Shown: in pieces, positions 1-8,438 of the stretch
Numbering within the stretch: the first letter of the stretch is position 1
Layout: each line of letters starts with the position of its first letter
Source of the DNA: Pseudomonadota bacterium
GTDB lineage: Bacteria > Pseudomonadota > Gammaproteobacteria > Burkholderiales > Burkholderiaceae
DNA: 15,523 nt
NCBI GenBank assembly: GCA_023441105.1
Contig: JAEZQX010000173.1
Coordinates: 1-15,523 of the forward strand
Direction of reading: 5' to 3'
Made by a program: the position numbers and the translations under genes
The notes under the pieces: generated by a model
Seen by the model: the letters and a program-made list of their open reading frames with translations, nothing else
Told to the model about the DNA's origin: nothing
Database searches by the model: none

Positions 1-327
1 GATGAAGAGGATGGTCCGGCGACCGGCGGCGAGGTTGTGCTCGGCCTGCTCCATGGCGGCCCGGATGTCCTTCACGCCGGACAGCACCGCGGACAAGGCG
101 ATGAAGTCGTAGCCGAAGGCGCTCGCCGTCAGGCGGGCCAGCGTGGTCTTGCCGACGCCCGGCGGCCCCCACAGGATCATCGAATGCGGCTTGCCGCTCT
201 CGAAGGCGAGCCGCAGCGGCTTCCCCGCTCCGATCAGGTGTGACTGGCCGATGACTTCGTCGAGCGTGGTGGGCCGCAGCGCTTCGGCGAGCGGCGCCGA
301 CGGCAGGATGGTGAAGAGGTCGGACAT
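1..327 (-). CDS. rarA: Replication-associated recombination protein A (AAA+ ATPase), N-terminal part
   Basis: This is the first 109 codons of a RarA/MgsA-type clamp-loader-like AAA+ ATPase; the rest lies beyond the left edge. The family acts at stalled replication forks and binds single-stranded DNA-binding protein. Seen here: an N-terminal segment 'APLAEALRPTTLDEVIGQ' (residues 11-28), typical of this family, then the Walker A loop GPPGVGKT (54-61) inside 'HSMILWGPPGVGKTT', then 'SGVKDIRAA' (83-91) and 'AGRRTILFI' (101-109), the lead-in to Walker B. The ATG at 327 gives the family start 'MSDLF'. No clear Shine-Dalgarno sequence precedes it and no other in-frame start lies between it and the lolA stop, so the start is likely but not certain. 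It lies 40 bases behind lolA on the same strand, the common proteobacterial order, so co-transcription is likely. Family assignment is firm; the C-terminal domains cannot be judged. Confidence 0.93.
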   Translation of the reverse strand, partial: MSDLFTILPSAPLAEALRPTTLDEVIGQSHLIGAGKPLRLAFESGKPHSMILWGPPGVGKTTLARLTASAFGYDFIALSAVLSGVKDIRAAMEQAEHNLAAGRRTILFI

Positions 328-367
328 CGGCAGGTCGGGCAGCTGCGGCGCGTGCGCGCGAAGATGG

Positions 368-1054
368 CTAGCGGATGACGTCGACGCCGGCCGGCGGCGT
401 GAAGCTGAACTCACCGTCCGGAACCGCCGCGTTGCGGCTGATGCGCGTGAAGATGAAGCGGTTCACCTGCCCGAACGCGTCCTGGACTTCCATCTGCGCC
501 GGCAGGCCGTCGCGCAGCCCGATGCGGATGCGGTCGAAGCCGCTGTCCGCCACCTTGGGCACGGCCTCGACCCACTGGAGATTGTCGTGCTCGCCCTGCT
601 CCTTCAAGCTGAAGGCGCTGTCGATGTCGGCGCCGCCGAACAGGACCGCCGCCGGCGTCGCGCTGATCACGTCACCGGCCTCGCGCACGGTGACCTGCTT
701 GAGGTCCTTGTCGTAGAAATAGAGCTTGCTGCCGTCGGTCACGATCAGCTGCTGGTAGGGCGACTGGATCTCCCAGCGAAACCGTCCCGGCCGGGAGAAG
801 GCGAATTCGCCCTTGGCCGCGGCCGGCGCCTGGCCGGCGCGCTTGCCCAGCTGCTGGCTGAACTCGCCGCGCGCCGAGCGGGTGGTGCTGGAGAACGACT
901 TGAGCTGCTCGATGGCGCCGGCGGCCACCGCGGTTCCCGGCATCGAGCCGGCTATCAGGCCGGGGGTGGCCGCCGCAACCAGACCGGCGGTACCCAGGGC
1001 GCCAAGCCGGCGCCCGGCAGCGGCAAGCGAAGGGAAGCGAAATGTGAGGGGCAT
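368..1054 (-). CDS. lolA: Outer-membrane lipoprotein carrier protein LolA
   Basis: Periplasmic chaperone that takes lipoproteins from the inner-membrane LolCDE complex and passes them to LolB at the outer membrane. The 228-residue product starts with a long signal peptide (basic 'RFPSLAAAGRR', hydrophobic 17-36, likely cleavage near 'TAVAAGA' at residues 41-47). The mature part has the LolA beta-barrel pattern: 'ARGEFSQQ' (61-68), 'GEFAFSRPGRFRWE' and 'QLIVTDGSKLYFYDKDLKQV', and the conserved-looking end 'FSFTPPAGVDVIR'. Length fits the family. The start is the only ATG in frame; the 5' side lacks a good ribosome site. It lies between ftsK and rarA on the same strand, with a terminator-like hairpin just upstream that could make its expression partly independent of ftsK. 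The assignment is confident from pattern and neighbours. Confidence 0.95.
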   Translation of the reverse strand: MPLTFRFPSLAAAGRRLGALGTAGLVAAATPGLIAGSMPGTAVAAGAIEQLKSFSSTTRSARGEFSQQLGKRAGQAPAAAKGEFAFSRPGRFRWEIQSPYQQLIVTDGSKLYFYDKDLKQVTVREAGDVISATPAAVLFGGADIDSAFSLKEQGEHDNLQWVEAVPKVADSGFDRIRIGLRDGLPAQMEVQDAFGQVNRFIFTRISRNAAVPDGEFSFTPPAGVDVIR

Positions 1055-1076
1055 GAGGTCGGTCTTGCGAAAGGCG

Positions 1077-1096
1077 AAAAGGCACCGGGCGGCGCC
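1077..1096 (-). terminator. Terminator-like hairpin between ftsK and lolA
   Basis: Read on the minus strand, GGCGCC (1096-1091), loop GCCC and GGTGCC (1086-1081) form a 6-bp stem with one G-U pair, followed by TTTT (1080-1077). It lies 80 bases after the ftsK stop and 22 bases before the lolA start. A second, longer-range pair, GGCACCG (1172-1166) with CGGTGCC (1087-1081), uses the same 3' arm. The T run is short, so it may be a weak or partial terminator. Confidence 0.4.
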
Positions 1097-1175
1097 GCAT
1101 CCGCAAGATTAACGCGTTTGACCGAAGGACGAGACGATCGTCCCTCCCTAGCCGGGCCCGTCGGTCGGTGCCTGC

Positions 1176-3545
1176 TCAGTCGTCCTTGCTGGCGCCGGCC
1201 GGCACCAGGATCTCGCGATTGCCGTTGCCGCCCATCGCCGACACCAGCCCGGATTTCTCCATCTGCTCGAGCAGGCGTGCCGCCCGGTTGTAGCCGATGC
1301 GCAGGTGCCGCTGCACCAGCGAGATCGAGGCCCGCCGATGCTGCAGCACCACGGCCACCGCCTGGTCGTACATGGCATCGGATTCGCCATCCATGCCCGC
1401 CTCCGCCAGCGTCTGCGACAGGCCGCCGAAGCCGACCGCGCTGCCGGTATCCGATTCCTCCGGCAGGCCGCCCTCGCGCAGGCCTTCGATGTACTGCGGC
1501 TCGCCGCCGCGCTCCTTCCAGTTGGCCACGACCTTGTGGACCTCGTCGTCGGCCACGTAGGCGCCGTGGATCAGCTGCGGCAGGTTGGTGCCCGACTGCA
1601 TGTAGAGCATGTCGCCCTGGCCCAGCAGGGCTTCGGCACCCATCTGGTCGAGGATGGTGCGCGAATCGATCTTCGACGAGACCTGGAACGAGATCCGGGT
1701 CGGAATGTTGGCCTTGATGAGGCCGGTGATGACGTCCACCGACGGACGCTGGGTGGCGAGGATCAGGTGGATGCCGGCCGCCCGGGCCTTCTGGGCAAGC
1801 CGCGCGATCAGCTCCTCGATCTTCTTGCCCACCACCATCATCAGGTCGGCGAGCTCGTCGATCACCACCACGATGACCGGCAGGTGCTGCAACGGCTCCG
1901 GCTCGTCCGGCGTCAGCGAGAACGGATTCGGGATCAGCTCCTCGCGCTTCTCGGCTTCCGCGATCTTGGCGTTGTAGCCGGACAGGTTGCGCACCCCCAT
2001 CTTGCTCATCAGCCGGTAGCGTCTTTCCATCTCGCCGACACACCAGTTGAGGGCGTGACCGGCCTGGCGCATGTCCGTGACCACCGGCGCGAGCAGGTGC
2101 GGAATGCCTTCGTAGACGCTCATCTCCAGCATCTTCGGATCGATCAGGATCAGCCGCACCTGGGACGGATCCGACTTGTAGAGCAGCGAGATCAGCATCG
2201 CGTTGATGCCGACCGACTTGCCCGAGCCGGTGGTACCGGCCACCAGCAGGTGCGGCATCTTCGCCAGGTCGGCGACGACCGGATGGCCGGCGATGTCCTT
2301 GCCGAGCGCCATGGTGACGACCGAGTTGCTGCTGGCGTAGACCTGCGAACCGATGATCTCCGACAGGCGCACGGCCTGGCGGCGCGGGTTCGGCAGCTCG
2401 AGTCCCATCAGGTTCTTGCCCGGAATCGTCTCCACGACCCGCAGCGACACCACCGACAGGGCCCGTGCCAAATCCTTGGCGAGGTTGACGATCTGGCTGC
2501 CCTTCACGCCGGTGGCCGGCTCGATCTCGTAGCGGGTGATGACCGGCCCGGGATAGGCGGCAACCACCGCGGCGGAGACGCCGAAATCCGACAGCTTCTT
2601 CTCGATCAGCCGCGAGGTGTATTCGAGGGTCTCTTCCGATACCGTCTCGATCGATTCCGGCGGCAGGTCGAGCAGCGACAGGGGCGGCAACTCCGAATCC
2701 GCCGGCAGGTCCGAGAACAGCGGCACCTGGCGTTCGCGCTGGGCGCGCTCGGATCGCTCCACCTTCGCCGGCCGCTGGATGCGCAACGGCTCCGGGTCGA
2801 CGTCGATGATCTGGCGCAGCACCTCCACCGACTGCTCGCGGGTGGTGGCCGCCAGCTCGCCCAGGCGCCGGTCCTCGCGGGCGCTGATCAAGCCCCTCAC
2901 CCGCGCCACCGTCTCCTCGATGGCGGCGCCGATGCGCTCGAAAACGGTCAGCCAGGAGACGCCGCTCGCGAGGCTGAAACCAATGGCGATCATCAGCAGC
3001 AGGGCCAGCGTGCCGCCGACCGCGCCGAGCTGGTCATGGACCGGCTGCGCCACCAGCGCCCCCAGCAGGCCGCCGGGCGCCAGCGGCAGCGTCGCGTCGA
3101 CGGTGTAGAGCCGCGCCGCCTCGATGCCGGTGCAGCCGATCAGCATGACCACGAAGCCCACCCAGCGCTCCCAGGCGAAGCGGGTCAACTCTGGCGAGGG
3201 CTCCTCCGCCGGATCGCGGTGCAGCGCGCGATAGCCGGAGAGCACGCGCATCATCAGGAACAGCGAGAACAGGTACGCGGACAGTCCGAACAGGTAGAGC
3301 ATGAAGTCGGCGATCCAGGCGCCCACCCGGCCGCCGAGGTTGCCGGTATGGCGCGTCATGACGGCATGCGACCAGCCGGGATCGCGCGGGTCGTAGCTCA
3401 CCAGCACGAGGAAGATGAACAAGGCGAGGAAACAGAGACTGATCCAGCGGGCTTCCCGCAACAGCCTGATTGCACGATCGGAAAGACCGGCGCTGCGCCC
3501 CATCCAACCCTGGGGAGCAGTCACCGCGCTGGTGTTGCGCGCCAT
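1176..3545 (-). CDS. ftsK: DNA translocase FtsK
   Basis: Membrane-anchored, ATP-driven DNA pump of the divisome. It clears chromosome ends from the septum and activates XerCD recombination at dif. The 789 residues show an N-terminal membrane domain with about four helices (strong segments near 35-51, 80-100, 128-145 and 178-196), a short charged linker (about 215-300), and the motor: '[10 protein letters not shown]' (331-340), Walker A GTTGSGKS (437-444), Walker B '[13 protein letters not shown]' (557-569) and '[13 protein letters not shown]' (596-608). It ends with the winged-helix gamma domain (about 724-782, '[10 protein letters not shown]', '[19 protein letters not shown]') that reads polar DNA guide sequences. 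The linker is short compared with E. coli FtsK, as in many relatives. The ATG at 3545 has AGGAG about 9 bases upstream. It lies 16 bases behind the Crp-like gene, so the two are probably one transcript. Confidence 0.97.
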   Translation of the reverse strand: MARNTSAVTAPQGWMGRSAGLSDRAIRLLREARWISLCFLALFIFLVLVSYDPRDPGWSHAVMTRHTGNLGGRVGAWIADFMLYLFGLSAYLFSLFLMMRVLSGYRALHRDPAEEPSPELTRFAWERWVGFVVMLIGCTGIEAARLYTVDATLPLAPGGLLGALVAQPVHDQLGAVGGTLALLLMIAIGFSLASGVSWLTVFERIGAAIEETVARVRGLISAREDRRLGELAATTREQSVEVLRQIIDVDPEPLRIQRPAKVERSERAQRERQVPLFSDLPADSELPPLSLLDLPPESIETVSEETLEYTSRLIEKKLSDFGVSAAVVAAYPGPVITRYEIEPATGVKGSQIVNLAKDLARALSVVSLRVVETIPGKNLMGLELPNPRRQAVRLSEIIGSQVYASSNSVVTMALGKDIAGHPVVADLAKMPHLLVAGTTGSGKSVGINAMLISLLYKSDPSQVRLILIDPKMLEMSVYEGIPHLLAPVVTDMRQAGHALNWCVGEMERRYRLMSKMGVRNLSGYNAKIAEAEKREELIPNPFSLTPDEPEPLQHLPVIVVVIDELADLMMVVGKKIEELIARLAQKARAAGIHLILATQRPSVDVITGLIKANIPTRISFQVSSKIDSRTILDQMGAEALLGQGDMLYMQSGTNLPQLIHGAYVADDEVHKVVANWKERGGEPQYIEGLREGGLPEESDTGSAVGFGGLSQTLAEAGMDGESDAMYDQAVAVVLQHRRASISLVQRHLRIGYNRAARLLEQMEKSGLVSAMGGNGNREILVPAGASKDD

Positions 3546-3561
3546 GCCTGCGTTCTCCTGC

Positions 3562-4236
3562 TCAGCTGAGATAGTTGCTGAGTTTCTCGCGCAGCATCAC
3601 TTTGCCTTCGGGCATCGGCACGATGTAGCCCTCGACCTCGAGGCCCTTCATGACGCGCGAGACCATCTCGCGGGAGGCGCCGATCATCTTGGCGATCTCC
3701 TGGCGCGGCAGCTTGTTGCGCACCACCCGATCGTTGCCCACCTGCTCCGAGAAGTCCAGCAGCACGCGCGCGACGCGGCCGTAGACGTCGAGCAGGGCCA
3801 GCGTCTCGATCTTCTTGTCGGCCTCGCGCAGGCGCTTGACCAGGCCCTTCATGATCCGCATGCAGATCTCGGGGCTCGACTGCAGGATCGCCTTGAAGCT
3901 TTCCTTGTTGATCGACATGAAGTCGCACGACTCGATGGTGATGACGCTGGCCGATCGCGGCGCGTCGTCGATCAGGCTCATCTCGCCGAAGCATTCGCCC
4001 GGGCCGAGCACCGCCAGGATGACCTCCTTGCCTTCGGTATCCGAGCGCTGCACCTTGGCGCGACCGGACAACAGCACGTAGAGCGATTGCGAAGGCTCGC
4101 CCTCGGCGACAATGGTGCGGCCCTTGGGGAAGCTGCGCCGCACGCTGCCGGCAGCAAGACGTTCGATCTGGGAATCGGTCAGGCCGGAGAAAAGGGCTAC
4201 GCGTTTCAGGAAAGCCTTGTTTTCGTCTTGTGCCAT
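3562..4236 (-). CDS. Crp/Fnr-family transcriptional regulator
   Basis: A 224-residue DNA-binding regulator with an N-terminal cyclic-nucleotide-binding fold (about 10-125) and a C-terminal winged helix. The phosphate-binding cassette is visible as '[16 protein letters not shown]' (83-98), with G84, E85, R94 and S95 matching the ligand-contacting positions of E. coli CRP. The helix-turn-helix '[19 protein letters not shown]' (176-194) keeps R189, E190 and R194, equivalent to the base-contacting R180, E181 and R185 of CRP. The central helix has A139-D140 where CRP has the cAMP-contacting T127-S128, so its ligand is uncertain. There is no N-terminal cysteine cluster, so it is not a typical Fnr oxygen sensor. 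It is first in a likely operon with ftsK and divergent from trxB. The family is certain; targets and signal are unknown, so I give no symbol. Confidence 0.93.
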   Translation of the reverse strand: MAQDENKAFLKRVALFSGLTDSQIERLAAGSVRRSFPKGRTIVAEGEPSQSLYVLLSGRAKVQRSDTEGKEVILAVLGPGECFGEMSLIDDAPRSASVITIESCDFMSINKESFKAILQSSPEICMRIMKGLVKRLREADKKIETLALLDVYGRVARVLLDFSEQVGNDRVVRNKLPRQEIAKMIGASREMVSRVMKGLEVEGYIVPMPEGKVMLREKLSNYLS

Positions 4237-4258
4237 ACCAACCTCGGGGATAGGAATC

Positions 4259-4286
4259 CTTATAATTTTGCACTAGTTAGCTTCAA
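4259..4286 (-). promoter_or_regulatory. Sigma-70-like promoter candidate for the Crp-like gene and ftsK
   Basis: On the minus strand, TTGAAG (4286-4281; 4 of 6 to TTGACA), a 16-base spacer and TATAAG (4264-4259; 5 of 6 to TATAAT) stand about 22 bases before the ATG at 4236, in an AT-rich patch that contrasts with the GC-rich surroundings. The same patch reads TATAAT on the plus strand (4261-4266), but no -35 match lies upstream on that strand. Confidence 0.5.
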
Positions 4287-4300
4287 ATCTTGGTCGGTCG

Positions 4301-4342
4301 CGGAGCAAGCTCCGATAAACGGCTGATTTGTGGAGCTTTTTT
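4301..4342 (+). promoter_or_regulatory. Two competing hairpins in the trxB leader
   Basis: A perfect inverted repeat, CGGAG (4301-4305) / CTCCG (4310-4314), has a 4-base loop. Its 3' arm can instead pair with a later copy: AAGCTCC (4307-4313) with GGAGCTT (4332-4338), a 7-bp stem with an 18-base loop that runs directly into six T's (4337-4342), 16 bases before the trxB ATG. The second fold looks like an intrinsic terminator and the first would block it, an attenuator-like layout. Alternatively, the 4301-4314 dyad could be a protein operator: weak boxes TTGGTC (4290-4295) and GATAAA (4314-4319) flank it. This rests on base pairing alone. Confidence 0.3.
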
Positions 4343-4355
4343 GCCACGCAGGTGA

Positions 4356-5315
<960 letters not shown>

Positions 5316-5344
5316 GTCGCGTCGCCGCCGGCGGAGCAGCATCC

Positions 5345-6034
5345 ATGGCACGACGACGGCCGATGCAGGAGCCGGCGGCCAGGCAGCGCCCGGCCACGTT
5401 CGACGACCTCGCCTCGCTCGGCGGCCTCAAGCTGCAGCTCCAGGAGGAAGCGCGGCGGCGTGAAGCGGAGTTGCAGGCAGCACGCCAGCGCCAGCTGGAG
5501 CTGGAACGCGAGGGGCGGATTTTCCGACAGGCGGTCGCCGATGTCGCGCCCCTTGCGCCCAGCGGCCGGGTGATGCATGCGCCGGCCAGCGTCCCGCCAA
5601 TCGCGCGCCAGCATCAGATCGACGAGCGCCAGGCGCTGGCGCAATCGCTGTCCGATGACATCGACATCGAGCGGCTGCTGGAGACCGACGATCGCCTGTC
5701 GTTCTGCCGCGCCGGCGTCGGCCCGGAGTCGCTGCGCAAGCTGCGGCGGGGCCACTGGGTGACGCAGGCGCAGCTGGACCTGCACGGGCTGCGCACCGAC
5801 GAGGCGCGCGAAGCGGTCGCCGCCTTCGTGGCGCAATGTGCCCGCGACGGACTGCGCTGCGTGCGCATCATCCACGGCAAGGGCCTCGGTTCCCGCAACC
5901 GGCAGCCGGTGCTGAAGGACAAGGCGCTGCGCTGGCTGACACAGCGCCAGGAGGTGATCGCCTTCTGCCAGGCGCCTCCCTTCGCCGGCGGCGGCGGCGC
6001 CCTGCTGGTGCTCCTGAAAGGCACCGGCAGCTAG
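5345..6034 (+). CDS. Smr-domain protein (stand-alone, MutS2-type C-terminal nuclease domain)
   Basis: A 229-residue protein with an Smr domain at its C-terminal end and no MutS part. The domain shows its usual marks: LDLHG (144-148), 'TDEARE' (151-156), the conserved HGKG (177-180) and a glycine-rich 'FAGGGGALLVLL' (213-224). Smr domains of related proteins have nicking nuclease activity on DNA or RNA; whether this one cuts nucleic acid is not visible. Residues 28-60 are rich in Arg, Glu, Gln and Leu and probably form a long helix. The ATG at 5345 is preceded by GGAG at 8-base spacing. It follows trxB by 29 bases. Its stop codon is the start of a 16-bp perfect stem-loop that probably ends the transcript. 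The family is clear and the cellular role is not established. Confidence 0.9.
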   Translation: MARRRPMQEPAARQRPATFDDLASLGGLKLQLQEEARRREAELQAARQRQLELEREGRIFRQAVADVAPLAPSGRVMHAPASVPPIARQHQIDERQALAQSLSDDIDIERLLETDDRLSFCRAGVGPESLRKLRRGHWVTQAQLDLHGLRTDEAREAVAAFVAQCARDGLRCVRIIHGKGLGSRNRQPVLKDKALRWLTQRQEVIAFCQAPPFAGGGGALLVLLKGTGS

Positions 6035-6070
6035 GAGCCTGGGCCGCAGAAGGACGGCCCAGGCTCCTAG
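6031..6070. terminator. 16-bp perfect stem-loop at the end of the Smr gene
   Basis: CTAGGAGCCTGGGCCG (6031-6046) and its exact reverse complement (6055-6070) enclose an 8-base loop. The Smr stop codon TAG (6032-6034) lies inside the left arm. There is no T run after it, so it may act as a terminator or as an RNA-stabilising 3' structure. The core GGAGCCTGGGC recurs in the hairpin at 12347-12370. Confidence 0.7.
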
Positions 6071-6092
6071 CGCCCTCGGACTGCGCGCCCGA

Positions 6093-6121
6093 TTGACTTC
6101 TGCGCGGGCCGGTCCGATCAT
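6093..6121 (+). promoter_or_regulatory. Sigma-70-like promoter candidate for the amidohydrolase
   Basis: TTGACT (6093-6098; 5 of 6 to consensus), a 17-base spacer and GATCAT (6116-6121; 4 of 6) lie just after the Smr terminator. Transcription would start near 6128 and give a leader of about 113 bases before the ATG at 6241. The spacing is optimal. Confidence 0.45.
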
Positions 6122-6179
6122 CTCCCGGCGTCGGAGCGTGACGCCCTCTGCCGCACCGGCATCCCACGTGATCGGGCAA

Positions 6180-6219
6180 AGCAGCCTCCCCGGCTGCTGG
6201 ATCTGCAGCGGCTCCGGGG
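6180..6219 (+). promoter_or_regulatory. Alternative hairpins in the amidohydrolase leader
   Basis: AGCAGCC (6180-6186) and GGCTGCT (6192-6198) form a 7-bp stem with a 5-base loop. A mutually exclusive fold pairs CCCCGG (6188-6193) with CCGGGG (6214-6219), with an inner CTGC/GCAG pair (6194-6197 with 6205-6208). The ribosome site AGGAGA follows at about 6231. I recognise no known riboswitch class, and GC-rich DNA folds easily by chance. Confidence 0.2.
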
Positions 6220-6240
6220 AACGGCCAGACAGGAGACACC

Positions 6241-7554
6241 ATGCGCGATGATCGCTCGTTGCCTGCCCCCCTGGTCGCGCGCCGGAATCTGTTGCGCACG
6301 CTGGCCGTCGGCGGCGGCGCGTTGCTGGCCCCACTGCCCGGCGGGCTGCAGGCCGCGATGGGACCGCAGGACAAGTTCGACCTGCTGGTCAAGGGCGGCG
6401 AGGTGCTGGACCCGAGCCAGTCGCTCGCCGGTGTGCGCGACGTCGGCATCCGCCACGGCAAGGTCGTGGAGGTGGCACAGGACATCGCTCGCGATCGCGC
6501 TGTGCGGGTGCTGGATGCCGCCGGCAAGCTGGTCGTGCCCGGCATGATCGACCTGCATGCGCATGTGTTCCCCTACGGTTCGGCCATCGGCCTCCCGGCC
6601 GACGAGCTGGCGCAGTTCCAGGCCACCACCACCGCGGTGTCGGCCGGCGACGCAGGCGCCAACAACTTCGCGGCCTTCCGGCGCTTCATCGTCGGCGCCA
6701 CCCGCACCCGGCTGTTCGCCTTCGTGCACATCGCCAACCACGGCCTGGCGGGCTTTCCGGTGCCGGAGCTCTACAACCTCGATTTCGCCGTGACCGATCT
6801 CGCGGCTCGAGCGCTCGCCGAGAACAGCGACCTGGTGATCGGCATCAAGGTTCGCATGTCGGAGAACGTCATCGCCCAGCACGGTCTCGTGCCGCTCGAG
6901 CGCGCCATCCGCGCCTGCGAGCTTGCGGATACCGGCGCCAAGGTGATGACGCACATCGGCGGCGTCCAGACCGCAGACTTGATGAGCCGCATTCTCGACC
7001 TGCTGCGTCCGGGCGACGTGCTGACCCACTGCTACTCCGGCGCGCCTAACCTCGCCGGACAGTTCACCAACATCGTCCAGGACGGCAAGCTGTTGCCGGC
7101 CGCGCTGGCGGCGAAGAAGCGCGGCGTGGTCTTCGACGTCGGGCATGGCGGCGGCAGCTTCGACTACACGGTGGCGGAGGCGGCGATCGAACAGGGGGCG
7201 CCGCCCGACACGATCTCCTCCGACATCCACGCGGTTTCAGGCAACACCCCCGGCAGGCCGTACCTGACGTGGGTGGCCAGCAAGTTCCTCAACATGGGCT
7301 TCACGCTCGAGCAGGTGATCGAGATGACGACGTCGAAGCCGGCGGCGGTGATCGGGCGGATACCGAAGCACGGCACGCTGCAGGCCGGCGCGCCGGGCGA
7401 CGTCAGCCTGCTCGAGAAGGTGGAAGGACCGGTGGAGTTCGTCGACACCCGCAACAACCGGCGCCAGGGCAAGGTCCACCTGCGTCCGGCGGGCACGGTG
7501 GTTGGCGGCACGGTGCTCGGCAGGCCTTATTCCGCGCCCTTCAGCGTCCGCTGA
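6241..7554 (+). CDS. Tat-exported amidohydrolase/deacetylase-family metallohydrolase
   Basis: A 437-residue TIM-barrel hydrolase of the amidohydrolase superfamily, closest in pattern to the dihydroorotase-like 'amidohydrolase/deacetylase' group (COG3964). Metal ligands are visible: HxH at H106 and H108 in 'GMIDLHAHVF', the presumed carboxylated lysine K203 ('IGIKVRMSE'), H238 ('VMTHIGG'), H263 ('LTHCYSGAP') and the catalytic aspartate D328 ('SSDIHA'). Characterised members of the group hydrolyse small acetyl esters or amides; the substrate here is unknown. Residues 14-40 form a twin-arginine signal ('RRNLLRT' plus a hydrophobic stretch), so the folded, metal-loaded enzyme is probably exported to the periplasm. 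The ATG at 6241 has AGGAGA six bases upstream. It has its own promoter candidate and stands alone. The family is secure and the substrate is not. Confidence 0.88.
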   Translation: MRDDRSLPAPLVARRNLLRTLAVGGGALLAPLPGGLQAAMGPQDKFDLLVKGGEVLDPSQSLAGVRDVGIRHGKVVEVAQDIARDRAVRVLDAAGKLVVPGMIDLHAHVFPYGSAIGLPADELAQFQATTTAVSAGDAGANNFAAFRRFIVGATRTRLFAFVHIANHGLAGFPVPELYNLDFAVTDLAARALAENSDLVIGIKVRMSENVIAQHGLVPLERAIRACELADTGAKVMTHIGGVQTADLMSRILDLLRPGDVLTHCYSGAPNLAGQFTNIVQDGKLLPAALAAKKRGVVFDVGHGGGSFDYTVAEAAIEQGAPPDTISSDIHAVSGNTPGRPYLTWVASKFLNMGFTLEQVIEMTTSKPAAVIGRIPKHGTLQAGAPGDVSLLEKVEGPVEFVDTRNNRRQGKVHLRPAGTVVGGTVLGRPYSAPFSVR

Positions 7555-7558
7555 AGGT

Positions 7559-7576
7559 CAGGCTGCAAGCAGCCTG
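7559..7576. terminator. Stem-loop between convergent genes
   Basis: CAGGCTG (7559-7565), loop CAAG, CAGCCTG (7570-7576): a 7-bp perfect stem four bases after the amidohydrolase stop and before the convergent SYLF gene. There is no T run, so a terminator role is likely from position only. Confidence 0.45.
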
Positions 7577-7646
7577 GCGCGCACCTGCAACAGCGCCGGA
7601 CGAAACGGCTCGCCCCAGTCGGTGCTGTCGATCGCGGGCCAGCGAC

Positions 7647-8333
7647 TCAACGGGCGATTTCGCTCAACGACCGTTGCAGGGGCGCAGCCTCGGCGCTGCT
7701 GATCGTCTTGCGTACCAGCACGTCCGACGCCGAGGCCGCCCGCCCGTAGAAGGCGGCGTTGGCGGCGGGATCGGGGGTGATGACCGCGCCCTCGAGGTTC
7801 AAGCCGGCGTAGGCACCCTTGGCCTTCGCGAAGCTCACCATGTCGGTGGTGATGTCGTAGCCGGTGCCGATGCCCACCGGCCCGGCAGCCACGCTTGCAT
7901 CACCGCCGAGCTTGACGCTGGAGCTCATCAGGGAGTCGAAGGCCTTCTCCGTCATCACCAGCACGATCACCTCCGATATCTCGGCGCCGATCTGCAGGCC
8001 AATGCTGCCGGTGCCGACGTTGTAGAAGGCCGGACCGATCCATTTCCTGCCATCGCGGGCCAGCAGCAGCGCCTCGCCGCCCGAGCCGCCGAGGATGAAG
8101 CCGGCGCGGACCACCTTCGGACTGATCAACACGCCCTGCGCATCCTTCAGGTGCTCCCTGAACCACTGCATCTGCGGATCGCTGCGGAAGGTGTCGAGCG
8201 TCGCCTGTGCCGACTTCACCTGTTCGTTCGTACCCGAGCGCGTATCGGGGGTCACGCCGCAGCCGGCCAGCGCGAGCCCGCCGGCGCCGACAGCCAGCTG
8301 CAGCCACGTCCGGCGATGATGATCGAAGTCCAT
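7647..8333 (-). CDS. SYLF-domain (YSC84-like) lipoprotein
   Basis: A 228-residue predicted lipoprotein. The N-terminus 'HHRRTWLQLAVGAGGLALAGC' is a lipoprotein signal with lipobox LAGC and lipidated C25. The rest matches the SYLF/Ysc84 domain: 'AQGVLISPKVVRAGFILGG' (about residue 65 on), 'GPAFYNVGTGSIGLQIGAE' and 'VSFAKAKGAYAGLNLEGA'. SYLF domains of eukaryotic proteins bind phosphoinositides; the role of the bacterial lipoproteins, which are common in Proteobacteria, is poorly defined and probably lies in the cell envelope. The start at 8333 is chosen because AAGGAGG lies six bases upstream and the signal peptide begins there; the reading frame stays open further upstream to 8792, but that part opposes the DUF4126 gene. 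It is divergent from DUF4126 and convergent with the amidohydrolase. Confidence 0.9.
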   Translation of the reverse strand: MDFDHHRRTWLQLAVGAGGLALAGCGVTPDTRSGTNEQVKSAQATLDTFRSDPQMQWFREHLKDAQGVLISPKVVRAGFILGGSGGEALLLARDGRKWIGPAFYNVGTGSIGLQIGAEISEVIVLVMTEKAFDSLMSSSVKLGGDASVAAGPVGIGTGYDITTDMVSFAKAKGAYAGLNLEGAVITPDPAANAAFYGRAASASDVLVRKTISSAEAAPLQRSLSEIAR

Positions 8334-8363
8334 GCAGCCTCCTTGCCAAACCGGGCGCTGCAA

Positions 8364-8392
8364 TTGCCGCGCCACCGATGGCAAACTATGCT
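8364..8392 (+). promoter_or_regulatory. Promoter candidate for the DUF4126 gene
   Basis: TTGCCG (8364-8369; 4 of 6), a 17-base spacer and TATGCT (8387-8392; 4 of 6). Transcription would begin near 8399. If real, the ATG at 8388 falls inside the -10 box and cannot be the start codon, which favours the later starts at 8415 or 8439. Confidence 0.3.
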
Positions 8393-8438
8393 TGCAACCA
8401 ACCCGTTCCCGTCGATGGACACTACCGCCAGTCAGGTC

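Noticed and set aside
1145..1160. FtsK guide sequence (KOPS) near the end of ftsK
   Set aside because: The minus strand has GGGAGGG, which lacks one base of the GGGNAGGG pattern; a single near match means nothing.
143..1717. A 524-codon open frame on the plus strand across rarA, lolA and ftsK
   Set aside because: It runs antisense through three recognisable genes, and the product becomes Arg/Pro/Ser-rich without any domain.
1305..3569. A 754-codon open frame on the plus strand
   Set aside because: It is antisense to ftsK over its whole length. Its product is rich in Arg, His, Gln and Asp with no recognisable domain, as expected for the opposite strand of a GC-rich gene.
4326..4350. CRP-type operator in front of trxB (TGTGG ... 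CCACG)
   Set aside because: The half-sites are ten bases apart where the known site has six, and the sequence is better explained by the T-run hairpin.
7269..8438. Upstream extension of the DUF4126 gene to 590 residues
   Set aside because: The extra part is out of frame with the amidohydrolase and antisense to the SYLF gene, and has no domain.
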